Source: Streptomyces sp. NRRL F-6676
GTDB lineage: Bacteria; Actinomycetota; Actinomycetes; Streptomycetales; Streptomycetaceae
Length of the DNA stretch: 64,000 bases
Assembly (NCBI RefSeq): GCF_000725625.1
Contig: NZ_JOHS01000009.1
Location: 62,001-126,000, forward strand
Direction: 5' to 3'
A program made the translations under genes and the position numbers. Below the pieces are notes generated by a model. It was not told where the DNA came from. It made no database searches and saw nothing but the letters and a program-made list of their open reading frames with translations. Shown here one piece after another: positions 25,991 through 33,980 of this stretch. How positions within the stretch are numbered: the stretch's first letter is position 1; every line of letters starts with the position of its first letter.

Positions 25991-26216
25991 GGGGCACGGT
26001 GGCAGCTCGCGCCCCTCCCCGCGGCGGAGCCGCGTAGACGGCACAGTCCCGCGCCGCTTCTGGGGAACAGGGGTGGGAATTCGCTCGTCTTTGCTTGTGT
26101 GGGCGGAAAACTGGCCACTCGTGAGGTGGGGTCGCATGGGGGGCGGGGGGCTGGGCAAACGGTGGGGGGAGTGGTCAGTCAAGGGACCGTAAAAGCTGTA
26201 ACCGCAGGAACACCCC

Positions 26217-26265
26217 GCGTGCACGTGCATCTGCTCATGCATCCGCAGGTGAACGGGGCTATGAT
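26217..26265 (+). promoter_or_regulatory. DUF397 promoter with element shared with the ATPase gene
   Basis: An 18-bp element at 26217-26234 (GCGTGCACGTGCATCTGC) is followed by -35 ATGCAT (26237-26242), a 17-base spacer and -10 TATGAT (26260-26265). The same 18 bases, in the same orientation relative to the gene, precede the ATPase gene at 27338-27355. Confidence 0.75.
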
Positions 26266-26328
26266 CCGGGGCAGTTGACCACTGCATCAATGGCCACATC
26301 AGCCAATGCACCACCCGGGGAGCGACCT

Positions 26329-26586
26329 GTGGACCACGACGTGTGCGACGTGGATGACGTGTACAACGGCATGGCTGCGACCGAGTTGTCCGGAGCGGCC
26401 TGGCAGAAGAGCCGGCACAGCAACTCGCAGGGCTCCTGCGTGGAGTTCGCCCGGCTGCCGGGCGGTGACGTGGCCGTACGGAACTCGCGGTTCCCGGACG
26501 GACCCGCGCTCGTCTACACGCGCGCCGAGATCGAGGCCATGCTGCTGGGCGTCAAGGACGGCGAGTTCGACCATCTGATCGTCTGA
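26329..26586 (+). CDS. DUF397 protein, partner of XRE/DUF5753 regulators
   Basis: 85 residues. The DUF397 core is clear: W-x-KSRHSNSQGSCVEFA, then VAVRNSRFPDGPALVYTRAEI. In Streptomyces these small proteins are encoded next to XRE/DUF5753 DNA-binding proteins and RsbW-like ATPases and bind or modulate the regulator (family knowledge from abaA/whiJ-type loci). All three partners are present within 2.2 kb here. GTG 26329 is chosen because GGGGAGCGACC precedes it. ATG 26290 or TTG 26275 would add about 13-18 residues. Confidence 0.87.
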   Translation: MDHDVCDVDDVYNGMAATELSGAAWQKSRHSNSQGSCVEFARLPGGDVAVRNSRFPDGPALVYTRAEIEAMLLGVKDGEFDHLIV

Positions 26587-26742
26587 CACGCGTCGCATCG
26601 TGTGACACGCGTCAAGTGGACGCGAAAAGCGCGGAAACGGAGCGACGGGCTTCGTGAGCCCCGTCGCCCCGTCGCCCCGTTCCACGCCGAAGCGTCGAAG
26701 CGCTTCCGCGCCCCGGTGTCTGCTCGGCCGGACCCCGGCGGA

Positions 26743-27252
26743 TCAGTCCGCCGGCGCCAGCCGGAACATCGCCCACACGACCTTGCCGCCGAGCGTGCCG
26801 GCCAGCGGGTGCCAGCCCCAGCCGTCGGCGAAGGACTCGACGAGGAGCAGTCCCCGGCCGCACTCCGCCGAGAAGTCGTCCACGGCATCCTCCGCGTCCG
26901 GCGCGACGGGGCTCTCCCCGCTGGGATCGCGCACCGCGCAGACCAGTCGCGTCGCCCACCGCATCAGGTGCAGCCGCACCGGAGCCGCCTGTTCGGCGCC
27001 GCGCGGCGGGTCCGCGGGCAGCGCGTGACGCAGCGCGTTGGTGACGAGTTCGGAGACCACCAGGCAGACGTCGTCGAAGAGGTCGCCCCGCTCCCACTGG
27101 TCCAGGGTCCGCCGGGTGAACTGCCGTGCCTCGCGCACCGCTTCGTAACGGGCGGGCAGACCGCAGGAGGCGGCGGTGGACACGGACGCGGGGTCCAGCG
27201 GCGGAAGTCCCTGCCGTAAGGGCTCGAGCATGGTCGATCCATTCGTCCCCAT
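26743..27252 (-). CDS. RsbW-like ATP-binding protein (GHKL fold)
   Basis: 169 residues. GHKL ATPase motifs are visible: N-box ELVTNALRHA, G1-like VRDPSGE, and G2-like ECGRGLLLVESFAD followed by GGKVVW. The family includes anti-sigma factors/serine kinases, but most Streptomyces members of this size have no sigma gene nearby and belong to the XRE/DUF397 regulatory trios. The start is ATG 27252 with GGGAG 8 bases upstream. It lies between the DUF397 gene (convergent, 156 bases) and the XRE gene (divergent, 305 bases). Confidence 0.87.
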   Translation of the reverse strand: MGTNGSTMLEPLRQGLPPLDPASVSTAASCGLPARYEAVREARQFTRRTLDQWERGDLFDDVCLVVSELVTNALRHALPADPPRGAEQAAPVRLHLMRWATRLVCAVRDPSGESPVAPDAEDAVDDFSAECGRGLLLVESFADGWGWHPLAGTLGGKVVWAMFRLAPAD

Positions 27253-27557
27253 GCGAGGCACTCCCGGGTGTTCGCGGTCGTGGCGATGCAGCGGTGGCGC
27301 GGCACCATGGTTTCCGATGCGCACGGCAGATGCAAGGGCAGATGCACGTGCACGCGCCGGAAATGGGCCCCCAAGTACCGCTTGTCACGCATTTCTTCCG
27401 CCACTTTCTTCCCCGGTTCCCCGTGCGGGAGCGCTCCCCGAGCCCTCCGCCGTGGCCGGACGGCCACTCCTTTCCATTTCTGTAACCGCACGAGTACTGC
27501 TCGTCGTGGTTTAGTGGCAGACTGCGCGTCCGGAAGACGTTGGGGAGGGCTGACGAA
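27253..27557. other. Divergent promoter region between ATPase and XRE genes
   Basis: 305 bases with no gene. The left part holds the ATPase promoter (separate entry). At 27480-27490, CTGTAACCGCA repeats 11 bases found at 26196-26206 upstream of the DUF397 gene. TTTAGTGG and CAGACT near 27510-27525 may belong to the XRE promoter. Confidence 0.6.
27307..27355 (-). promoter_or_regulatory. ATPase gene promoter with shared 18-bp element
   Basis: Read on the minus strand: the 18-bp element (27355-27338), then -35 TTGCAT (27335-27330), a 17-base spacer, and -10 AACCAT (27312-27307). Geometry is the same as in the DUF397 promoter. The 5' leader would be about 48 bases. Confidence 0.7.
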
Positions 27558-28424
27558 GTGAGCGCTGGGGAGTCCACTAGCGGCTCGGTGGTGCGGCGCA
27601 TGCTGCTCGGGTCGCATCTCAGGCGTCTGCGGGAGTCGCGGAGCATCACCCGGGAAGCGGCCGGCTACTCGATCCGCGCCTCCGAATCGAAGATCAGCCG
27701 CATGGAGTTGGGGCGCGTGAGCTTCAAGACGCGGGACGTCGAGGACCTGCTGACGCTGTACGGCGTCGCCGACGAGGCGGAGCGGACCTCCCTTCTCTCC
27801 CTGGCGAAGGAGGCGAACGTCGCCGGGTGGTGGCACAGCTACTCGGACGTCCTGCCCAGCTGGTTCCCCACGTACATCGGCCTGGAGGGCTCGGCCCACC
27901 TCATCCGCTCCTACGAGGTGCAGTTCGTGCACGGTCTGCTCCAGACCGAGGCGTACGCCCGCGCCGTCGTCTCCCGCGGCATGGGCGGCGCGAGCGCGGC
28001 CGACATCGACCGGCGGGTGGCGCTGCGCCTGGAGCGGCAGAAGTACCTCGTCTCCGAGAAGGCCCCCGAGTTCCACATCGTCCTGGACGAGGCGGCGCTG
28101 CGCCGCCCCTACGGCGACCGCGAGGTGATGCGCGGCCAGCTCCAGCACCTCATCGACCTCTCCGAGCGCTCCAACGTGCGGTTGCAGGTCATGCCCTTCG
28201 GCTTCGGCGGCCACTCCGGCGAGAGCGGCGCCTTCACCCTGCTCAGCTTCCCCGAGTCCGATCTCTCGGACGTCGTCTACCTCGAGCAGCTCACCAGCGC
28301 CCTCTACCTCGACAAACCCGAGGACGTCGCCCAGTACGAGCAGGCGCTCAAGCAGCTCCAGCAGGACAGCCCCTCCCCCGAGGAGAGCCGCGACCTCCTG
28401 CGCGGGCTGCTCCAGCTCTCCTGA
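27558..28424 (+). CDS. XRE-family regulator with DUF5753 domain
   Basis: 288 residues. The N-terminal helix-turn-helix (about 15-75) reads LGSHLRRLRESRSITREAAG with the recognition segment ASESKISRMELGR. The remainder is DUF5753: WFPTYIGLEGSAHLIRSYEVQFVHGLLQTEAYARAV and NVRLQVMPFGFGGHSGESGAF. Such proteins act with DUF397 partners in development and antibiotic control (WhiJ/AbaA-like). GTG 27558 has GGGAGGG about 11 bases upstream. As the only DNA-binding member of the trio, it is the likely reader of the shared promoter elements. Confidence 0.92.
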   Translation: MSAGESTSGSVVRRMLLGSHLRRLRESRSITREAAGYSIRASESKISRMELGRVSFKTRDVEDLLTLYGVADEAERTSLLSLAKEANVAGWWHSYSDVLPSWFPTYIGLEGSAHLIRSYEVQFVHGLLQTEAYARAVVSRGMGGASAADIDRRVALRLERQKYLVSEKAPEFHIVLDEAALRRPYGDREVMRGQLQHLIDLSERSNVRLQVMPFGFGGHSGESGAFTLLSFPESDLSDVVYLEQLTSALYLDKPEDVAQYEQALKQLQQDSPSPEESRDLLRGLLQLS

Positions 28425-28493
28425 GCGCGCCCGAACCGCTTCCCCGAATGCGCCCGAACCGCTTCTCCGAGCGCGCCCGAACCGCTTCCCCGA
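28425..28493. repeat. 23-bp tandem repeat, three copies
   Basis: Copies 28425-28447, 28448-28470 and 28471-28493 differ at 1-3 positions; the core is GCCCGAACCGCTTCCCCGA. The first copy starts at the base after the XRE stop codon. Confidence 0.9.
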
Positions 28494-28506
28494 GCGTGCC
28501 CGGAGC

Positions 28507-28550
28507 CGCCCCGGTACCCGTTCCCGTGTCGCCCCGGTACCCGTTCCCGT
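28507..28550. repeat. 21-bp direct repeat, two perfect copies
   Basis: CGCCCCGGTACCCGTTCCCG plus T occurs at 28507-28527 and 28530-28550. Confidence 0.9.
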
Positions 28551-28636
28551 CTCTCCTGACTCCTCCCAACTCCCGTCCGTCACACGTACGATGACGTCAT
28601 ATCGAACGTTGATCGGATGATGACTGCGAAGGCTGT

Positions 28637-28676
28637 CACGGCAGCGACAGGGATCGCACGGCAGCGACAGGGATTG
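28637..28676. repeat. 20-bp duplication in the aldehyde dehydrogenase leader
   Basis: CACGGCAGCGACAGGGATYG occurs twice in tandem (28637-28656, 28657-28676), ending 9 bases before the start codon and overlapping the SD region. Confidence 0.85.
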
Positions 28677-28685
28677 AGGGAGCAC

Positions 28686-30146
28686 ATGTCGTCCTACTTC
28701 ACGGACCTGGCTCAGCAGTACATCGACGGCGAGTGGCGTCCGGGCACCGGCGGCTGGGAGATCATCGACTTCAACCCGTACGACGGCGAGAAGCTCGCGG
28801 CGATCACGACAGCCACCGTGGACGAGGTGGACCAGGCCTACCGCGCCGCCGAACGCGCCCAGCGGGAGTGGGCGGCCACCAACGCCTACGCCCGCCGCGC
28901 GGTGTTCGAGAAGGCGCTGCGCCTGCTGGAGGAGCGCGAGGCGGAGATCGCCGAGCTGATCATCGCCGAGCTGGGCGGCACCCGCACCAAGGCCGGCTTC
29001 GAACTGCACCTCGCCAAGGAGTTCCTGCGCGAGGCGGCCCAGCTCACGCTGACCCCCCAGGCCCGCGTCCTCCCCTCGCCGACCGAGGGCAAGGAGAACC
29101 GCCTCTACCGGGTCCCCGTCGGCGTCGTCGGGGTGATCAGCCCCTTCAACTTCCCCTTCCTGCTCTCCTTGAAGTCCGTCGCCCCGGCGCTCGCGCTCGG
29201 CAACGCGGTCGTCCTCAAGCCGCACCAGGACACCCCCGTCACCGGCGGCACCCTGGTCGCGAAGCTCTTCGAGGACGCGGGGCTGCCCGGCGGCGTGCTC
29301 AACGTCGTCGTCACCGACATCTCGGAGATAGGCGACGCCTTCCTGGAGCACCCGGTGCCCAAGGTGATCTCCTTCACCGGCTCCGACAAGGTCGGCCGGC
29401 ACGTCGCCACCGTCTGCGCCTCGTACTTCAAGCGCACGGTCCTGGAGCTCGGCGGCAACAGCGCCCTGGTGGTGCTGGACGACGCCGACATCGACTACGC
29501 CGTCGACGCGGCCGTCTTCAGCCGGTACGTCCACCAGGGCCAGGTCTGCATGGCCGCCAACCGCGTCCTGGTGGACCGCTCGGTGCTGGAGGAGTTCACG
29601 GCCAAGTTCGTCGCCAAGGTGACGTCCCTCAAGACCGGCGACCCGAAGGATCCGGCCACGGTCATCGGCCCCGTCATCAACTCCTCCCAGGCCGACGCCC
29701 TCACCGCCGCCGTCGACCAGGCCGTCGAGGCCGGCGCCACCGCCCTGGTGCGCGGCCGGACCACGGACAACCTGGTCGAGCCGTCGGTCCTCACCGACAT
29801 CCCGGCCGGCTCGCCCCTGCTCAAGCAGGAGCTCTTCGGCCCGGTGGCGCTGCTCCTGCCGTTCGACGGCGAGGAGGAGGCCGTCCGCCTCGTCAACGAC
29901 ACGCCCTACGGCCTCAGCGGCGCCGTCCACACCGGGGACGTCGAGCGCGGCGTCGCCTTCGCCCAGCGGATCGACACCGGCATGTTCCACGTCAACGACG
30001 GCACCGTCCACGACGAGCCGCAGGTCCCCTTCGGCGGCGAGAAGCACTCCGGGGTGGGGAGGCTGAACGGCGAGACGACGGTGGAGGCGTTCACCACGCA
30101 GAAGTGGATCTCGGTGCAGCACGGGCGCAGCCGCTTCCCGTTCTGA
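28686..30146 (+). CDS. Aldehyde dehydrogenase (NAD(P)+-dependent)
   Basis: 486 residues, normal for the family. Catalytic Cys288 in GQVCMAAN and general base Glu254 in LELGGNS are present, as are SPFNFPF and the cofactor/folding motif FTGSDKVG. The sequence most resembles aromatic-aldehyde (vanillin/benzaldehyde-type) members, but substrate cannot be assigned. ATG 28686 follows GAGGGAGCAC, a strong SD; the upstream in-frame ATGs at 28617/28620 have none. A palindromic ATGACGTCAT (28590s) precedes the leader duplication and could be a regulator site. The gene stands alone. Confidence 0.93.
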   Translation: MSSYFTDLAQQYIDGEWRPGTGGWEIIDFNPYDGEKLAAITTATVDEVDQAYRAAERAQREWAATNAYARRAVFEKALRLLEEREAEIAELIIAELGGTRTKAGFELHLAKEFLREAAQLTLTPQARVLPSPTEGKENRLYRVPVGVVGVISPFNFPFLLSLKSVAPALALGNAVVLKPHQDTPVTGGTLVAKLFEDAGLPGGVLNVVVTDISEIGDAFLEHPVPKVISFTGSDKVGRHVATVCASYFKRTVLELGGNSALVVLDDADIDYAVDAAVFSRYVHQGQVCMAANRVLVDRSVLEEFTAKFVAKVTSLKTGDPKDPATVIGPVINSSQADALTAAVDQAVEAGATALVRGRTTDNLVEPSVLTDIPAGSPLLKQELFGPVALLLPFDGEEEAVRLVNDTPYGLSGAVHTGDVERGVAFAQRIDTGMFHVNDGTVHDEPQVPFGGEKHSGVGRLNGETTVEAFTTQKWISVQHGRSRFPF

Positions 30147-30278
30147 CCGGGCGGGCGCGAGCCGCCACGGCGACCGGGCCGCTACGGCGACCCACAGCTT
30201 CGTCCCAGGGGGCGCACAGGGCATCCTGGTGACACCCGTGGAACCTGGCGGGGACACCTTGCGTTGATAGCTTTGACC

Positions 30279-30303
30279 GGCCGTACCTTTCTCGGGTACG
30301 GCC
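30279..30303. promoter_or_regulatory. Inverted repeat GGCCGTACC-N7-GGTACGGCC
   Basis: Perfect 9-bp arms. TTGACC (30273-30278) directly precedes it, so it could be an operator over a promoter for the DedA gene, or a terminator for the upstream gene. Confidence 0.5.
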
Positions 30304-30334
30304 GTACCCCCTCACTCCTCGGGAGCCCGGAACC

Positions 30335-31357
30335 GTGCAGACGCTTGCCCTCGGACCGAGCTGGCTGGATCCGAATCACCTCCTCGACACGTTCGGCATC
30401 TGGGGCCTGCTCCTCGTCGTCTTCGCCGAGTCGGGTCTGCTCATCGGTTTCTTCCTGCCGGGCGACTCGCTGCTGTTCACCTGCGGCCTGCTGATCACCT
30501 CGCACCAGATGGACTTCCCGCTGTGGGCGGCGATCGCGCTGATCTGCCTCGCCGCGGTCCTGGGCGACCAGGCGGGCTACATGTTCGGCAAGAAGGTCGG
30601 CCCCTCGCTCTTCAACCGGCCGGACTCCCGCCTGTTCAAGCAGGAGAACGTCGTCAAGGCGCACGAGTTCTTCGAGAAGTACGGCCCGAAGTCCCTGGTA
30701 CTGGCCCGCTTCGTGCCCGTCGTGCGCACGTTCACCCCGATCATCGCGGGCGTCAGCGGCATGCGGTACCGCTCGTTCGTGGTCTTCAACGTCATCGGCG
30801 GCGTCCTGTGGGGCGCGGGCGTGACGCTGCTCGGCTCCTGGCTGGGCAAGATCGACGCGGTCAAGAACAACATCGAGGCGATCCTCATCCTGATCGTCCT
30901 CGTCTCGGTGATCCCGATCGCCATCGAGTTCCTGCGCGCCCGTTCGAAGGCGAAGAAGAACCCCCCCGAGGCCGCGCCCCGGCCGGTGCCGGCCGGACAG
31001 GCGGCGTACGGCTCCCCTCAGCACCCCCCGATGGACGACGCCACCACCCGTCTGCGCGCCGTCCCCCCGGCCCACCGGGACCAGCACTACGGCAACGGCG
31101 ACGCCGGGCAGCAGCAGCCGTACGGCGACCAGCAGCACTACGGCGACCAGCAGGGGTACGGCGACCAGCAGGGATACGGCGGCCGGCAGGGGTACGACCA
31201 GCAGTACGGCCACCAGGACCCCGGGCACCGGGACTACGGCCAGGGGCAGCAGTACCCCCCGCAGCACCACGACCAGTACCAGGGCCGGCCCCAGCAGCCG
31301 TACGGCTACGACCAGGGCGGCCGTCAGCAGCAGTACCCGTACGACAACCAGGGCTGA
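30335..31357 (+). CDS. DedA-family membrane protein with Gln/Tyr/Gly-rich tail
   Basis: 340 residues. Residues 1-205 are a DedA (SNARE-associated/VTT) domain: FAESGLLIGFFLPGDSLLF, GDQAGYMFGKKVG, and ARFVPVVRTFTPIIAGVSGM, the reentrant-loop signature with conserved Arg and acidic residues. Family members are undecaprenyl-phosphate or phospholipid flippases, or are needed for membrane potential. The last 125 residues are an unusual low-complexity extension with repeated YGDQQ/QGYG motifs, rich in Gln, Tyr, Gly, Pro and His, probably cytoplasmic and disordered. GTG 30335 follows GGGAGCCCGGAACC. Confidence 0.9.
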   Translation: MQTLALGPSWLDPNHLLDTFGIWGLLLVVFAESGLLIGFFLPGDSLLFTCGLLITSHQMDFPLWAAIALICLAAVLGDQAGYMFGKKVGPSLFNRPDSRLFKQENVVKAHEFFEKYGPKSLVLARFVPVVRTFTPIIAGVSGMRYRSFVVFNVIGGVLWGAGVTLLGSWLGKIDAVKNNIEAILILIVLVSVIPIAIEFLRARSKAKKNPPEAAPRPVPAGQAAYGSPQHPPMDDATTRLRAVPPAHRDQHYGNGDAGQQQPYGDQQHYGDQQGYGDQQGYGGRQGYDQQYGHQDPGHRDYGQGQQYPPQHHDQYQGRPQQPYGYDQGGRQQQYPYDNQG

Positions 31358-31377
31358 CGGCCGGGGCGGGGACCTCT

Positions 31378-33183
31378 TCAGAACCCGCGCGTCCGCTTCG
31401 CGGCCCGCCGTCCCTCCGCCGTGCCGACCCGCAGGAACAGCCGGGAGACCTCCGCCCCCAGGTTCACCCCGATCGCGATGGCCATGGACAGCGCCACGGC
31501 CTTGGTGAGCGACACCAGGCCGCCGTCGACGTCGTTCTGGGCGATGCCCAGCAGCCCGAAGTACGTCGCCGAACCGGGCAGCAGCGGACCGATCGCCGCC
31601 GTGGTGTAGGGCAGCGCGGACGCGAACCGGTAGCGGGACAGCAACTGTCCGAAGAGGCCGACCAGGCCGGCCGCCGCGGCCGTGGACGCCACCGGTGACA
31701 GGTTGCCCGCGTCGCGCATGGCCCCGTAGACCGACCAGGCCACCCCGCCGTTGAGGGTGACCAGCAGCACTGTCGACCGCTCCTGCTGGAGCAGCACCGC
31801 GAAGGTCAGCGACAGCAGCATGGAGGCGGCGAGCTGCCACCCCGGCCGGTCGACGCTGCCGAGCGCCGCGTCCGGGTTGAGCTTGGCGCCCAGGGTGACG
31901 CCGAAGTACAGCACCATCAGGACGCCGACGACGATGCCGGTGAAGAAGTACATGACTTCCAGCAGGCGCGCGGAGGCGGTGATGTAGAAGCCGGTCAGCC
32001 CGTCCTGCACGCCCGCCACCAGCGCCCGCCCCGGCAGCAGCGCGAACAGGCCACCGGTGATGACGGCGGACGCCTTCACGTCGACGTGCGCGAGCGTGAG
32101 GGCGACGCCGATCGCGGCCGGGGGCGTGGCGGCCACCGTGAACTGGTAGAACTCGGGCAGTCCGCGCCCGGCGCACAGCCAGGCGAGCCGGTCGCCGAGC
32201 ATCGCGCCCGCCGCCGCGGCGACGAACACGAACAGTCCGCCGCCGACCAGCACCGAGGCCGCGCCCGCGAGGAGCCCGCTCGCCACGGTCAGCGCCCAGC
32301 CGGGGTACGGATGCCGGTTGCGCCGTATCTCCGCGAGCCGCCGGTAGGCCTCCTCCAGGGAGATCTCCGTCTCGTCGTCACTGAGGTCGTCGACGAGGTG
32401 GAAGACGGCGGCCAGCCGGGTGTAGTCGGTGCCGCGGCGGCGCACCACGCGGGAGGCCGAGACCGGGTCGTCGACGAGGGACGGCTGGTAGGAGACCGAC
32501 AGCAGCGTGAAGGTGACGTTGGGCTCGCAGCGGTCCAGGCCGTAGGAGCGGCAGACCGCGAACATCGCCGCCTCGACGTCCTCGGCGCCCTCGCCGCCCG
32601 CGAGCAGCAGTTCGCCGATGCGGAGGGTGAGGTCCAGGACGCGCGGCACGGCCGGGCCCGGCTCGTCGGCGCGCCGTACGGTCTCCAGGGCGGGGCGCTC
32701 GGTGACGGACATGCGCAGCATCGCGCGCATCCGGTCCTGCCAGGGCGCCTCCTTGGTGAGCTTCACCAGGGGCACGCCGGTGGGCGGGGTGAAGGCGTGG
32801 AGGGCGTCCCGGGCGCTGTACGTGCGCGGGGGGCTGAACGCGGAGCCCTCGGGCTCGGCGGGCGGGGCCTGCGGCACGTCGAGGCCGCTCGGCACGGCGA
32901 ACTCGGAGGTGGTCTCCGGCTCGACGGCGGGCGGTTGCGGGACGTCCAGGCCCGCCGGGATCGCGAACTCGGACGTCGTCGACGACTCGTTGTCACCCGG
33001 TGCGCCGTGCGCGCCCGGGGTGCCGTGTGTCCCCGTCACGACCGCCGCCGGGGGAACGAACGCGCTGCGTGCCTCGTCCGACCGCGGCTTGCGGTCGTCC
33101 GCCTCGCCCTCCGCCACCAGCTCGCCCCACCTTCCGCCCGCGGGTCCCGATCCCTGCACCTCCGGTACGAGTACTCCCCGCAC
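31378..33183 (-). CDS. ThrE-like threonine/serine exporter (DUF1212 plus DUF3815)
   Basis: 601 residues. Residues about 170-300 form the cytoplasmic DUF1212 domain (LRIGELLLAGGEGAEDVEAAM, YGLDRCEPNVTFT). About ten hydrophobic helices follow in the ThrE order, including YITASARLLEVMYFFTGIVVG and ending with a basic tail. Corynebacterium ThrE exports threonine and serine by proton antiport; substrate here is inferred. The N-terminal 165 residues are an acidic, Pro-rich extension with a 22-residue tandem repeat (69-90 and 91-112, TTSEFAxPxGLDVPQ). GTG 33183 has CATACT 5 bases upstream, supporting a leaderless start; GTG 33117 is an alternative. Confidence 0.87.
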   Translation of the reverse strand: MRGVLVPEVQGSGPAGGRWGELVAEGEADDRKPRSDEARSAFVPPAAVVTGTHGTPGAHGAPGDNESSTTSEFAIPAGLDVPQPPAVEPETTSEFAVPSGLDVPQAPPAEPEGSAFSPPRTYSARDALHAFTPPTGVPLVKLTKEAPWQDRMRAMLRMSVTERPALETVRRADEPGPAVPRVLDLTLRIGELLLAGGEGAEDVEAAMFAVCRSYGLDRCEPNVTFTLLSVSYQPSLVDDPVSASRVVRRRGTDYTRLAAVFHLVDDLSDDETEISLEEAYRRLAEIRRNRHPYPGWALTVASGLLAGAASVLVGGGLFVFVAAAAGAMLGDRLAWLCAGRGLPEFYQFTVAATPPAAIGVALTLAHVDVKASAVITGGLFALLPGRALVAGVQDGLTGFYITASARLLEVMYFFTGIVVGVLMVLYFGVTLGAKLNPDAALGSVDRPGWQLAASMLLSLTFAVLLQQERSTVLLVTLNGGVAWSVYGAMRDAGNLSPVASTAAAAGLVGLFGQLLSRYRFASALPYTTAAIGPLLPGSATYFGLLGIAQNDVDGGLVSLTKAVALSMAIAIGVNLGAEVSRLFLRVGTAEGRRAAKRTRGF

Positions 33184-33188
33184 GCCTC

Positions 33189-33194
33189 AGTATG
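33189..33194 (-). promoter_or_regulatory. Candidate -10 CATACT, leaderless ThrE-like gene
   Basis: Minus-strand CATACT ends 5 bases before GTG 33183. Confidence 0.35.
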
Positions 33195-33263
33195 CGCACG
33201 ACATGCCAACGGGCCGCGTCACCCGGAAGAGTCACGCGGCCCGTGGAGTACTGCGGGAGAGGG

Positions 33264-33755
33264 TCAGTGACCGCCCTGCTCCTTGAGACGCTTGTACGAC
33301 CGCTCGATCTCGGCCTCGGCGTCCGCGCGGCCGACCCAGTTGGCGCCCTCGACCGACTTGCCGGGCTCCAGGTCCTTGTAGACCTCGAAGAAGTGCTGGA
33401 TCTCCAGGCGGTCGAACTCGGACACGTGGTGGATGTCCCGCAGGTGCTCCACGCGCGGGTCCGAGGCCGGGACGCACAGCAGCTTGTCGTCGCCGCCGGC
33501 CTCGTCGGTCATCCGGAACATGCCGATGGTGCGGCACTTGATGAGGCAGCCGGGGAAGGTCGGCTCCTCCAGCAGGACAAGCGCGTCCAGCGGGTCGCCG
33601 TCCTCGCCGAGGGTGTTCTCGACGAAGCCGTAGTCGGCCGGGTAGCTGGTCGAGGTGAAGAGTCGACGGTCCAGGCGGATCCGACCGGTCTCGTGGTCCA
33701 CCTCGTACTTGTTCCGCGAACCCTTCGGGATCTCGATCGTGACGTCGAACTCCAC
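33264..33755 (-). CDS. ppa: Inorganic pyrophosphatase (family I)
   Basis: 163 residues. Hydrolyses PPi to drive biosynthesis. Family I signatures include [16 protein letters not shown] and the metal site [13 protein letters not shown], with typical YKDLEPGK near the C-terminus. GTG 33755 is chosen because GGAGGAG is 8-13 bases upstream and gives the usual N-terminus [12 protein letters not shown]; the ATG at 33779 would swallow the SD. With the membrane pyrophosphatase at the start of the window this gives two PPi sinks. It is divergent from dacB across 225 bases. Confidence 0.96.
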   Translation of the reverse strand: MEFDVTIEIPKGSRNKYEVDHETGRIRLDRRLFTSTSYPADYGFVENTLGEDGDPLDALVLLEEPTFPGCLIKCRTIGMFRMTDEAGGDDKLLCVPASDPRVEHLRDIHHVSEFDRLEIQHFFEVYKDLEPGKSVEGANWVGRADAEAEIERSYKRLKEQGGH

Positions 33756-33980
33756 CGGTGGCTCCTCCATGATCAACACATAGTTCTGGTGATTAAGTGT
33801 CCCTCACGCAGGTGTGTGATCGCGAAAGGGGCTGGTGGTCGTGCCGGAGCTGAGGGCCTGGCCGGCCGCGCACCCGCGCCCGGCGCGGTTCGCGGAGGCC
33901 GTGCCGGAACAGAGGGTGGCACGAACCGAGCACACGGTGACACCGCGTGTGGCACGGATCACGAGACAGGGGGCTCGCTC

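Larger units (their letters stand above)
25774..26328. other. Long intergenic region with inverted copy of the dispersed repeat and DUF397 promoter
   Basis: 555 bases. Bases 25868-25990 are the two-module repeat seen near 11.5 kb, in the opposite orientation. Bases 26030-26190 show no gene; the open frames are Arg/Gly/Pro-rich and lack an SD. Bases 26196-26265 are the promoter of the DUF397 gene. Confidence 0.7.

Noticed and set aside
26964..30257. 1097-residue minus-strand frame
   Set aside because: It runs through the ATPase, the XRE gene and the aldehyde dehydrogenase, all certain genes in other frames.
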